A stretch of 37,966 bases of DNA from Thermoflexus hugenholtzii JAD2 (GTDB lineage: Bacteria; Chloroflexota; Anaerolineae; J036; Brachytrichaceae): assembly GCA_945877855.1 (NCBI GenBank), contig CAMDWA010000025.1, positions 1 through 37,966 on the forward strand, in the 5' to 3' direction. The translations under genes and the position numbers were made by a program. The notes beneath the pieces are model-generated. The model ran no database searches. It was not told the DNA's origin and worked only from the letters and a program-made list of their open reading frames with translations. Below, piece by piece: positions 18,475 to 26,209 of the stretch (positions are counted from its first letter, which is position 1; every line of letters begins with the position of its first letter).

Positions 18475-19680
18475 TCAATTTTTACTCGGTGCATCTAAAT
18501 AGCTCGAAATAACACGGCCTAAACGTTGCATCCCTTCTTCGATCTTGGCGGGCGATTGGGTCGAAAAGCTCAAGCGCATTTGATTTTTGCCTTTGCCATC
18601 GGTATAAAACGGCACACCGGGCACAAAAGCCACTTTTTCGGTATCCATCGACAAATTAAACAAAGCCATTGCATCGGCATCTTCGGGCAGTGTCACCCAT
18701 ACAAACATGCCGCCTTCGGGTTTGGTAAATACAGTTTCGGGCGGGAAATAACGCGCCATCGCATCGACCATCGCATTTCGCTGGCTGAGATACACCCCGC
18801 GCATTTGATTAATATGCCCGTCGATATTGCCATCGAGTAAATATTGAAACAACACCCGTTGCGCAAACAAATTGGTATGAATATCGACCAATTGCTTAGC
18901 CAAAGTCAATTTGCGCGTAATTTCGGGCGAGGCTAAGGTCCAGCCCAAGCGCAAGCCCGGGGCCACAATTTTACTAAACGAGCCAAGCGTAATCACTTGC
19001 TCACCCAAATAGGCTTGCAGCGATTTGGTCTCGGCCCCCATAAAGCGTAATTCGGCATATGGGTCATCTTCGACCACAACCACATTGTGCTGTGAAACCA
19101 CCTTCGCCAACGCCTCACGGGTGGCAATTGAATAAGCCAAGCCGCTAGGGTTTTGAAAACTGGGGCAGGTTTCCATCAGTTTAACCCGATGCTGTTTGAG
19201 CGTGTCGGCCAATTCATCTACCACCATACCTTGCTCATTGAGGCTAACACCAATAAACTGTGGCTCATACATGGCAAAAGATTGAATGGCGCTCATATAG
19301 CCCGGCGCTTCAATCACCATCTTATCGCCCGGGTCTAAAAACACTTTGCCGATCAGGTCAATGCCTTGTTGCGAGCCATTGGTGATGAGAATTTGGTCAG
19401 GGGTCACTTTCAGCCCTTGGCGTGCATAACGATCGGCAATCCATTCGCGTAAACCGAGCAAGCCCTCGGTCATGCCATATTGCAACGTTTCTCGGCCATC
19501 CATGCGCATGGCTTTTTCGGTGGCAGCAATAATCGGCTCGATCGGAAAAAAATCGGGGTTTGGCAAACCGCCAGCAAAATTGATGACACCCGGCTCACGG
19601 GTGCGCGGGAATATCTGACGCAAAAACGAGCCAGCATTGCGCTTGGCGCGATTTGAATATAAGTCGTTTAAATTAAGCAT
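18475..19680 (-). CDS. PLP-dependent aminotransferase, class I / 2-aminoadipate-type
   Basis: A cytoplasmic fold-type I aminotransferase of about 401 residues from ATG 19680 (MLNLNDLYSNRAKRNAGSF). The frame opens at 19767, but that extension looks non-coding. Motifs: INFAGGLPNPDFFPIEPI, ITNGSQQGIDLIGKVFLDPGD, CPSFQNPSG, VVEDDPYAELRF, and SFSKIVAPGLRLGW with Lys237 as the PLP lysine. The closest known type is LysN/MocR-like aminotransferases without the DNA-binding domain, which act on aminoadipate, branched-chain or aromatic amino acids. The substrate is not decidable. It is divergent from the ATP-grasp ligase across 78 bp, suggesting shared control. Confidence 0.92.
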   Translation of the reverse strand: MLNLNDLYSNRAKRNAGSFLRQIFPRTREPGVINFAGGLPNPDFFPIEPIIAATEKAMRMDGRETLQYGMTEGLLGLREWIADRYARQGLKVTPDQILITNGSQQGIDLIGKVFLDPGDKMVIEAPGYMSAIQSFAMYEPQFIGVSLNEQGMVVDELADTLKQHRVKLMETCPSFQNPSGLAYSIATREALAKVVSQHNVVVVEDDPYAELRFMGAETKSLQAYLGEQVITLGSFSKIVAPGLRLGWTLASPEITRKLTLAKQLVDIHTNLFAQRVLFQYLLDGNIDGHINQMRGVYLSQRNAMVDAMARYFPPETVFTKPEGGMFVWVTLPEDADAMALFNLSMDTEKVAFVPGVPFYTDGKGKNQMRLSFSTQSPAKIEEGMQRLGRVISSYLDAPSKN

Positions 19681-19758
19681 GACAAAGCCGATGATACATC
19701 GTTTGGATGAGCACAAATCCAAGAAGCGATTTGACCTATCGATTAAAATCTTTGATTC

Positions 19759-20682
19759 GTGAAACAAATTGCATTTGTTACCTCATCAAGTTACCCCAAC
19801 GGCACCGCCGATGACCAATTAACCCAAACACCGCTACACGCCTTAGGCATCACACTCGATATTGTTTGTTGGGATGACCCAACTGTTCGTTGGCTCGACT
19901 ATGACGCTGTGATTGTGCGCAGCACTTGGGGCTACCATAACCGAATTGCAGCCTTTCGACATTGGCTCGAAGTATGTGAATCGCACCAAGTCAACCTATG
20001 GAATTCGGCAAAAATGATGATGTGGAACAGCGACAAACATTATTTAATCGATTTACAACATCGCAATGTGCCCATTTTGCCGACCGCTTGGATCACCCGC
20101 AACCGCGCTGTCAATATGCGCCATATTTTAGAAAGCAATGGCTGGAATAAAGCCGTCGTCAAACCGACCATTTCGGCCAGCGCCCATAACACTTGGATCA
20201 CCGACATCAGCAACGCCGAACGCGACCAAACGAAATTACTCGAAATGTTGGTCAATGGCGATGTCATGGTGCAGGCCTTCGCCAAAGAAATCATTCGCAC
20301 GGGTGAATATTCGCTGATGTTTTTTGGCGGTCAATTTAGCCATGCCGTGCTGAAAAAACCCCGCGCTGGCGACTTTAAAATACAAGGTGGGCAGCTAAAA
20401 CGAGTGATCGTGCCTGAAGCAATTGTGACCCAAGCCCGCGCTATTTTGCGGGCTGTGCCACAACCGCCGCTCTATGCCCGTGTCGATGGCATCATTCAAG
20501 AGGGCAAATTTGTGTTGATGGAGCTTGAGTTGATTGAACCCAGTTTGTTTTTGGCGCACGATGTCGCTGCGCCGCAGCTATTTGCCGCAGCCATTAATGC
20601 CATTGTCAAGGCCAGCCCACCTGCCCATTTGCCTGCCCCAAACATACGCATTATTTCTAACAGCCATTACGCGGTTGACTAA
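19759..20682 (+). CDS. ATP-grasp ligase, DcsG-like
   Basis: A 307-residue ATP-grasp protein. CWDDPTVRWLDYDAVIVRSTWGYHNR at the N-terminus (split here: CWDDPTVRWLDYD, then AVIVRSTWGYHNR) is typical of the family that includes the D-cycloserine enzyme DcsG. WNSDKHYLIDL and VPILPTAW follow. Then come the grasp-domain lysine in AVVKPTISASAHNTW, DVMVQAFAKEI for adenine binding, GEYSLMFFGGQFSHAVLKKP, and the metal site YARVDGI...LMELELIEPSLFL. The family forms amide or related bonds through acyl-phosphate intermediates. Start GTG 19759, with no clear ribosome-binding site. The gene is divergent from the aminotransferase and convergent with the MFS exporter, with hairpin E between the ends. Confidence 0.85.
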   Translation: MKQIAFVTSSSYPNGTADDQLTQTPLHALGITLDIVCWDDPTVRWLDYDAVIVRSTWGYHNRIAAFRHWLEVCESHQVNLWNSAKMMMWNSDKHYLIDLQHRNVPILPTAWITRNRAVNMRHILESNGWNKAVVKPTISASAHNTWITDISNAERDQTKLLEMLVNGDVMVQAFAKEIIRTGEYSLMFFGGQFSHAVLKKPRAGDFKIQGGQLKRVIVPEAIVTQARAILRAVPQPPLYARVDGIIQEGKFVLMELELIEPSLFLAHDVAAPQLFAAAINAIVKASPPAHLPAPNIRIISNSHYAVD

Positions 20683-20704
20683 TTTAGCCTCAAATTTGGT
20701 TTTC

Positions 20705-20755
20705 GCCGATCTCACATGCTCCTCGATCTATGATCGAGGAGCATGTGAGATCGGC
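20705..20755. repeat. Intergenic hairpin, GATTTCAC family copy E
   Basis: A perfect 24-bp stem (20705-20728 with 20732-20755) and TAT loop between convergent genes. The outer stem is GCCGATCTCAC / GTGAGATCGGC, a compensated change from the family form. Flanks are GGTTTTC on the left and ACTTCCAGTTTTA on the right, a weaker version of the CATCTTTT flank. Here it could work as a bidirectional terminator. Confidence 0.88.
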
Positions 20756-20785
20756 ACTTCCAGTTTTACAATTTATTTTGTATCA

Positions 20786-21999
20786 TCACAAATCAACCTG
20801 CGCCGCCCGAAACTGCGGCACACTCAACGCCACCAACCCAACCAACACACAAAGACTGCCAGAGGCCACAATCAGCAACCAAGGTGCATAAATGTCAGCA
20901 AAGCGCCCCCCACAGCCGTGCCAAGTGGCGCTGTCGGCGTAAGCCAAGCCGAGCGCGCCCCAAACACCCGCCCATGCATCGATTTTGGCACATTGCGCTG
21001 AATAAGCGAAGCCTCGATTGCCAAATAAGGCCCCCACGCCACCCCGCCAACAAACATCAGCACACAAATAACCCACACGTTGGTCGATACCCCCAACAAC
21101 GCTTGCATCAAACCCCAGCAACCACAAATCAGCGCCAGCAACACGCCTTGGCGCGGCCAACGGGCCAGCGTGGGCGTAAGGCTGCCCCCAATTACGCTAC
21201 CAACGCCCAAAACCGACCATATCAGGCCATATATTTGAGCATCCGATTTTAAGGTTTCTTTGGTGAATATTGGCAGTGCCACCTCCATCGGCCCATAGGT
21301 AAAGAAAAACACCCCGCTTAATAGCATCGCCATGGCCACCGCCGGAAATTTAAAGGGTAAACGCATTCCCAATTCAACGTGTGGCTCTGATGAATTGGCG
21401 TTGGTAACACCGCGAATAAAATCGGGCAAACGCCAAATGGCCCAACATAAGGCAAAAAAACTTAGCCCATTCAACGCTATTGCCGCCGATGCCCCAAGCC
21501 GCGCCGTCACCACACCGCCAATAAGCGGGCTGAGCACCAATGGAAGCTGTTGTGTCAGACTGAGGGCGCTGTTACCCGCCACAAGGTCATCTTTGGGCAA
21601 AAGTGATGGCACGAGCAAACGCAACCCTACCTGTGTAGCCGGGGCCAAAGCCCCCGACATAACAGCCAAAACATAAAATAGCGGCATCGGCAACGCCCCC
21701 AATACCTCTAATAATGGAATGACCACAAAAATAAGCGCCCGCGCCACATTATCGACAAACATGATGGTGCGCGGCTGATAATGGTCGAGCAACCGCCCGA
21801 TGAGTGGGGCCGTCAGCATGGCTGGCAAGGCAAAGCACAACAACACCAACCCCACCGCTGCCCCCGAATCGGTCTTTTCGAGCACAAACCACGACATCGC
21901 CAACCATGCCAAATTATCGCCAAAGGCCGAAATCATGGCCCCAAACCAAATATTGCGAAAAGTCGGGTGGGTGCGTAAAACGTTAAGAATGGGGGACAT
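20786..21999 (-). CDS. MFS transporter, frameshifted near the C-terminus
   Basis: A major facilitator protein of about 404 residues when the frameshift is repaired. The intact frame runs 21999-20872 (375 residues) and starts MSPILNVLRTHPTFRNIWFGAMISAFGDN, typical of the enterobactin-exporter/MFS_3 group (the motif in two parts: FRNIWFGAMISAFGDN and LAWLAMSWFVLEKT). About eleven membrane segments follow, with DHYQPRTIMFVDNVAR in the conserved loop. After GTAVGGA it ends LLTFMHLGC, but the adjacent frame reads FADIYAPWLLIVASGSL then a last helix down to 20786. This group usually exports small molecules or drugs. A perfect heptamer hairpin sits just before its start. Start ATG 21999. Confidence 0.85.
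20906..20911 (-). other. Frameshift at a C6 homopolymer in the MFS gene
   Basis: Six C residues on the plus strand (G6 on the coding strand) mark the place where the frame switches. One additional base restores AVGG-RFADIYAPWLL and the last membrane segment. Homopolymer sequencing error and slipped-strand phase variation both fit. Confidence 0.75.
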
Positions 22000-22008
22000 A
22001 GGAGTGAT

Positions 22009-22080
22009 AAGTGCTGAGTCCTGAGTGCTGAGTCCTGAGTATAAAAATTCTCAGGACTCAGCACTCAGGACTCAGCACTT
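22009..22080. repeat. Perfect 31-bp inverted repeat built from heptamers (GAGTCCT/GAGTGCT)
   Basis: Arms at 22009-22039 and 22050-22080 are exact reverse complements with a 10-nt loop TATAAAAATT. Each arm alternates the 7-bp units GAGTGCT and GAGTCCT. The right arm supplies the stop codon and last residues (VLSPEC) of the GNAT gene. The left arm lies 10 bp upstream of the MFS start. Confidence 0.93.
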
Positions 22081-22525
22081 TTTTCATGCCAACATGCGAA
22101 GCGACAAACCCGAGCGATTCATAAAAACGTTGGGCATCGGGGCGGCGTTTGTCGGTAGTGAGTTGCAGCATATGGCAGCCAGCCTGCCGCGCTTGGTCGA
22201 TAGCCCATTCAAACAAATGCTGCCCGATCTTTTGGTTACGATAATTTTCATCGACCCGCACTGCTTCAATCAGGGCGCGTTTGCCCCCGCGATATGTCAA
22301 GGAGGGCAAATAGGTGAGATGTAAAGTGCCAACGACCTTGTCCTCCAACGTTACTACAGTCAATTGTTGATTCGGGTCGCGGTCGATCTCGGCAAACGCG
22401 GCAAAATAGCTGGCTGGTAATGGGTCGCTAGCTTGCTCACGTTGGCTGCCGAGCGGGTCATTGGCCAGCAACGCCACAATCATCGGCACATCGGCATGGG
22501 TAGCACGGCGAAAAATTAAATTCAT
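22058..22525 (-). CDS. GNAT-family N-acetyltransferase
   Basis: A 155-residue acetyl-CoA-dependent acetyltransferase. The order is the usual GNAT one: an N-terminal FRRATHADVPMIVALL, the strand LTVVTLEDKVVGTLHLTYLPSL, the acetyl-CoA loop VDENYRNQKIGQHLFEWAI (the R/Q-x-x-G-x-G/A motif in NQKIGQ), and QRFYESLGFVASHVGMKK. The substrate is unknown. The ATG overlaps the stop of the upstream ATP-grasp-like gene by four bases (ATGA), so the two are translationally coupled. The C-terminal residues VLSPEC and the stop are encoded by a heptanucleotide inverted repeat. Confidence 0.88.
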   Translation of the reverse strand: MNLIFRRATHADVPMIVALLANDPLGSQREQASDPLPASYFAAFAEIDRDPNQQLTVVTLEDKVVGTLHLTYLPSLTYRGGKRALIEAVRVDENYRNQKIGQHLFEWAIDQARQAGCHMLQLTTDKRRPDAQRFYESLGFVASHVGMKKVLSPEC

Positions 22526-23934
22526 GACAATGGGTCGTCAGAAAACACAATCGGGGTTTGCACTGCGCCGCTGCTCTCAGAGACTTGCATCGTGCCGCCC
22601 GATACGGTTAAATGTGACCCCGCAATTGTAATCCCCCCATTGGTCACATCACGAAACATAAAACTGCGCAAACGGGTTGTGCCATTACGCAGCGTTTTCC
22701 GGTCATCGCCTGCATAAAAATCAATATCAACCTGTTGCGAGGGCGAAATGCGCTGGGCCACCACCGGAAAGGGCAAATCGACATAACGGGCAACCACCTC
22801 GCGCCATGTAGCCTCATTATGTTGTGCCCCAATTTGCAAACTGCGCCCGCCCCATGCCTGATTACCCTTATCGAAACCGGCAAATTTCAGCACCCAGTCG
22901 GCCCGCTCATGACACAAACGCTCCGGCGAAATCGTCGCATCGGCAAATTGGGGGGTGTCAGCGGCCCGCGCCAACACATAAGTTTCGGGGATACACGTCG
23001 CCAATACCTGTAGCGCATCGACATCACGCTGCAAAAGGTCTTTTTGTAGCGCATTTAAGTGTAAGGCCGCCATTACAGCCTTATTTTCATAAACAAACGA
23101 CGTTGGATTCAAAAAAACAGCCCCTTGCCGCTCAAGTTTCGTCAACTGTTGCATCAATGCAGGCGAAAAACAATCAAAATAACCAAAGCGAAAATAAATG
23201 GCCGAACTGGGCGATACCGCTGCTAAATCATGCAAAACATAAGACGCAAAACCGCCTGCATCGATCCGCGCCAACACATCATCTTGCCAAAGTGCTGGCT
23301 TGTGCGGCACGCCAAAAATGGGCGGCTGCCACAATTCGCCCCGCTGCACCTGCTCGGCTAGCGTGTGAATGGGTGTGCTGAGATACACATACCCGCGCAC
23401 CCCATAGGCCGCCAACGCCCGACAAATAGCCAATTGCTCCCACCAAAACTCGCTCCATTCAACCGTGCACACAAACACAAAAGCCTGCGCCCCACGTTTT
23501 TTCACCAAATCGGCAAGGGCGGGCACCAGATCAGGCCGCAAGCCATAAGCCAATTGCATGGCGTGAACATACCCTTGCGCCGATGGGCAAATTTCAAGCT
23601 CGGTCGCCGCAACACCTGTAGCCGCAAGCTGAAAATCGGGCCGCAACGATAACACTGGCTGGCGCGAATGTACCCCGATCAAATGCGGCGGCACCTTGTA
23701 ATTAAGCAAAGCGTTCAGCCCCATTTGCTCACCTTCAGCCGTGCCATAACGCTCTCCAACCACATCTAACAACCCAAACATAGCCCGCGCCGCTTGATAT
23801 AACCGCTCATGTTGATCAGGCGGCAATACAAATGGCGCACAGGCCGGCAACCACCACACCCCCTCAATTCCGGCATACCCAATGCCGGTTTCGGTCATGC
23901 GGGCGCGTAATGTGGCATTATCATTAGTTTGCAT
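22522..23934 (-). CDS. Circularly permuted ATP-grasp-like protein of unknown function
   Basis: About 470 residues; ATG 23934 is preferred over the TTG at 23940. I do not recognise a characterised homologue. The C-terminal third has the look of a circularly permuted ATP-grasp (glutathionylspermidine-synthase-like) domain: ADWVLKFAGFDKGNQAWGGRS, then a WREVV helix, LPFPVVAQRISPS for adenine contact, RLRSFMFRD and a glycine-rich strand. The N-terminal two thirds have ATELEICPSAQGYVHAM and a YFRFGYFDCFSP block that may form a substrate domain. Such enzymes ligate carboxylates to amines. Coupling to GNAT and the nearby DcsG-like ligase, aminotransferase and exporter suggest small-molecule biosynthesis. 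Confidence 0.6.
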   Translation of the reverse strand: MQTNDNATLRARMTETGIGYAGIEGVWWLPACAPFVLPPDQHERLYQAARAMFGLLDVVGERYGTAEGEQMGLNALLNYKVPPHLIGVHSRQPVLSLRPDFQLAATGVAATELEICPSAQGYVHAMQLAYGLRPDLVPALADLVKKRGAQAFVFVCTVEWSEFWWEQLAICRALAAYGVRGYVYLSTPIHTLAEQVQRGELWQPPIFGVPHKPALWQDDVLARIDAGGFASYVLHDLAAVSPSSAIYFRFGYFDCFSPALMQQLTKLERQGAVFLNPTSFVYENKAVMAALHLNALQKDLLQRDVDALQVLATCIPETYVLARAADTPQFADATISPERLCHERADWVLKFAGFDKGNQAWGGRSLQIGAQHNEATWREVVARYVDLPFPVVAQRISPSQQVDIDFYAGDDRKTLRNGTTRLRSFMFRDVTNGGITIAGSHLTVSGGTMQVSESSGAVQTPIVFSDDPLS

Positions 23935-24021
23935 AAACAAACCACAATTCTAAAGCTAAAACCTGCTGATCGGGTCTTGATACAGTTTATACGCTTACAA
24001 ATATCAACATCCCCTTTTCGT

Positions 24022-24027
24022 TATACT
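24022..24027 (+). promoter_or_regulatory. Candidate -10 box (TATACT) for the O-antigen ligase-like gene
   Basis: TATACT ends 6 bp before the GTG at 24034, so transcription would begin at or next to the start codon, giving a leaderless mRNA. No convincing -35 hexamer is found at 16-18 bp. Confidence 0.45.
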
Positions 24028-24033
24028 GGCAGG

Positions 24034-25293
24034 GTGCAATCGATCAAAGCCATTTGTCAGCGCCTTACCCATGTTGAGATTTACGTTATCCTCATCGCCG
24101 TCGCCCTTAGCATCGGCAGCGCCCGCCTGCTGCCGGTGGCGCTGGCGACCATTTTGCTGTTTGGGCTTATACGTTGGCTGGCAAACGGGCGGCTCACCCA
24201 GCGCACCCCGCTCGATCTCCCCATCGTCGGGCTAATCGCCTTACTCGTCATGACCGCGTGGCTCAGCCCACGCCCCGACCTGACGCTGCCCCAAATCATG
24301 CGCACCCTCAATGGCATCGGGCTTTACTACGCTTTAATCAACAGTTCATTATCGGCGCAGCGTGTTGCCAACGGTTTTTTATTGATGGGGTTGGCGCTGG
24401 CGCTAATGTCGCCTTTCGTGGTCGAATGGTTCCCGGGTGTCAAGTTACCCTTCATCCCCACCGGGCTGTACAACTTTCCTAAAATCGTCTCAGACACCGT
24501 CAACCCCAACCCACTGGCAACCCTCATCATCATGATTTTTGCGCTCGGCGCGGGCATCATTTCACAAAAAACCACGTTGTCATGGCGATCACCCATGTTT
24601 ATTTTGAGCGTGATTACGCTCGTGCTTTTGGCGCTCAATTTATTCATCAGCCAATCACGCGGCGGGTTAATTGCCTTTGCCACCGTGTTATTTAGCCTTG
24701 GTGTGCTGATGTGGCGGCGGGTACGTTGGATAATGCTCCTAGCCGTGCTGCTGGCCAGCCTCGGCGTATGGCGCTTCAACCTCATGCCCGACCTATTTGC
24801 CCGCACCGCCCAAGGCGGCCCCAGCACCCTACAAATTCGGCTCATTCACTGGACCCGCGCCATCGAACTCATTCAGCAATCACCCGTCACCGGCATCGGC
24901 ATGGGTGTTTACCCCGAATTGGTTGATCGTGGCCCACGTGGCGTGACTGGGTTGACTGTGGTCGAACGCGCTCATGCCCACAATATGTTGCTACAAATTG
25001 CGCTCGATTTGGGTTTGCCCGGGCTGATATTGTGGCTAGGTCTATTCATCATCATCATTATTTTGTTAGTGCGCAGCCTAGGCAATCTACCAGCACCTCA
25101 TTTTTTGCGAGGCGCGGCCCTGGGCTTAATCGCCGCCCAACTTGGTATGTTGGTCGCCAATCTTTTCGATTCAACCTTATGGGGCGTGGTGCGGTCTGCG
25201 CCATTTTTGTGGGCCATGTGGGCATTGGCGATAATGGTGTATCGTGAATCATCAGAATGCCGTCATAATATTGGCACTTCTTATCACCCATAA
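24034..25293 (+). CDS. O-antigen ligase/polymerase-family membrane protein (Wzy_C)
   Basis: A polytopic membrane protein with roughly ten to twelve hydrophobic segments. The central periplasmic-type loop carries SPVTGIGMGVYPELVDRG and then VERAHAHNMLLQIALDLGLPG, the H-x-HN motif typical of the WaaL/Wzy_C family that ligates or polymerises lipid-linked glycans. In an organism without lipopolysaccharide it would more likely polymerise or transfer another surface glycan, which is inference. GTG 24034 is preferred because a -10 box lies just before it and residues upstream look non-coding; the frame opens at ATG 23929, giving 454 rather than 419 residues. The extension would overlap the divergent ATP-grasp-like gene. 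Confidence 0.82.
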   Translation: MQSIKAICQRLTHVEIYVILIAVALSIGSARLLPVALATILLFGLIRWLANGRLTQRTPLDLPIVGLIALLVMTAWLSPRPDLTLPQIMRTLNGIGLYYALINSSLSAQRVANGFLLMGLALALMSPFVVEWFPGVKLPFIPTGLYNFPKIVSDTVNPNPLATLIIMIFALGAGIISQKTTLSWRSPMFILSVITLVLLALNLFISQSRGGLIAFATVLFSLGVLMWRRVRWIMLLAVLLASLGVWRFNLMPDLFARTAQGGPSTLQIRLIHWTRAIELIQQSPVTGIGMGVYPELVDRGPRGVTGLTVVERAHAHNMLLQIALDLGLPGLILWLGLFIIIIILLVRSLGNLPAPHFLRGAALGLIAAQLGMLVANLFDSTLWGVVRSAPFLWAMWALAIMVYRESSECRHNIGTSYHP

Positions 25294-25361
25294 AGCCTTT
25301 TCAACGTTTCTCAAAAAGCCAGCAAGATGCTGGTGTTCCGGTATCGCATTTGCTTAAACTT

Positions 25362-26120
25362 ATGTCACAAATTGCCCAAAATCTTGAACGTGTCAATATT
25401 CGCATCGCCGAAGCCGCCTTACGCGCCAAACGCGACCCAAATGAAATCACTTTGGTGGCGGTATCAAAAACGTTTCCGGCTGCCGATGTCACCAGTGCCA
25501 TTTTTGCTGGGCAACGTCATTTTGGCGAAAACCGCGTTGAAGAAGCCCAGCCCAAAATTGCTGCGGTCAATGCCAGCCTCGCCAATATTCGGCTGGCCGC
25601 CCCGCCGGTGCAATGGCATTTGATCGGGCATGTACAGTCACGCAAAGCCAAAGACGCGGCAAATGGCGACTTTGCGCTTATTCATTCGGTCGATTCACTT
25701 AAACTGGCACAAAAACTGGCCAGCACTAAGCAAACGGCCGGGAATTTATCGCCACAACCCATCTTGCTGCAATGCAATGTCAGCGGCGAAGCATCGAAAG
25801 AAGGCTTTGATTTAGCCAGTTGGGAGTATGCCCCAGCCAAATTAGACCTTTTTTTAAGCAGCGTCGTCCAAATTACAGCCTTAAGCACTCTGCAAATTCG
25901 TGGCCTCATGACCATTGCCCCAATTGTGGCCGAGCCAGCGCAAGCCCGCCCCATCTTTGCCAGTTTGCGTTTGCTACGCGACAAGCTGCAACATGCATTG
26001 CCAACCGTCGATTGGTCACACCTCTCTATGGGCATGAGTGACGATCTCGAACCCGCCATTGCCGAGGGTGCAACCATTATTCGCGTTGGTCGCGCCATTT
26101 TTGGCGGCAGAACAAAATAA
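25362..26120 (+). CDS. yggS: YggS/PLPBP-family pyridoxal phosphate homeostasis protein
   Basis: A PLP-binding protein with the alanine-racemase-like barrel that helps to keep vitamin B6 and amino/keto-acid pools balanced. The PLP lysine is Lys36 in LVAVSKTFP. HFGENRVEEAQPK, WHLIGHVQSRKAK, IHSVDSLKLAQKL, CNVSGEASKEGF and HLSMGMSDDLEPAIAEGATIIRVGRAIFG (in blocks) are family signatures. About 252 residues from ATG 25362; a TTG at 25350 is an alternative. The stop codon TAA (26118-26120) is the first triplet of a 76-bp heptamer palindrome. In many bacteria yggS neighbours division or proline genes; here cca follows. Confidence 0.95.
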   Translation: MSQIAQNLERVNIRIAEAALRAKRDPNEITLVAVSKTFPAADVTSAIFAGQRHFGENRVEEAQPKIAAVNASLANIRLAAPPVQWHLIGHVQSRKAKDAANGDFALIHSVDSLKLAQKLASTKQTAGNLSPQPILLQCNVSGEASKEGFDLASWEYAPAKLDLFLSSVVQITALSTLQIRGLMTIAPIVAEPAQARPIFASLRLLRDKLQHALPTVDWSHLSMGMSDDLEPAIAEGATIIRVGRAIFGGRTK

Positions 26121-26193
26121 TGGTTAATGGTTAATGATCAATGGTTAATGTGTAGCTACACATTAACCATTGATCATTAACCATTAACCATTA
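26118..26193. repeat. Perfect 76-bp palindrome built from TAATGGT heptamers
   Basis: Arms 26118-26153 and 26158-26193 are exact reverse complements and meet at AGCT, so the whole 76 bp is palindromic without an unpaired loop. Units are TAATGGT and variants with 7-bp spacing. The first three bases are the yggS stop codon. The cca start lies 16 bp beyond the far end. Confidence 0.95.
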
Positions 26194-26209
26194 ACCACTA
26201 ATCATTATT

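Noticed and set aside
19681..19767. N-terminal extension of the aminotransferase (MFHESKILIDRSN)
   Set aside because: It overlaps the divergent ATP-grasp start and precedes the typical aminotransferase start at ATG 19680.
20534..21252. Plus-strand frames over the MFS gene's 3' end
   Set aside because: They overlap the well-supported ATP-grasp and MFS genes, are rich in Arg, His and Pro and resemble shadow frames.
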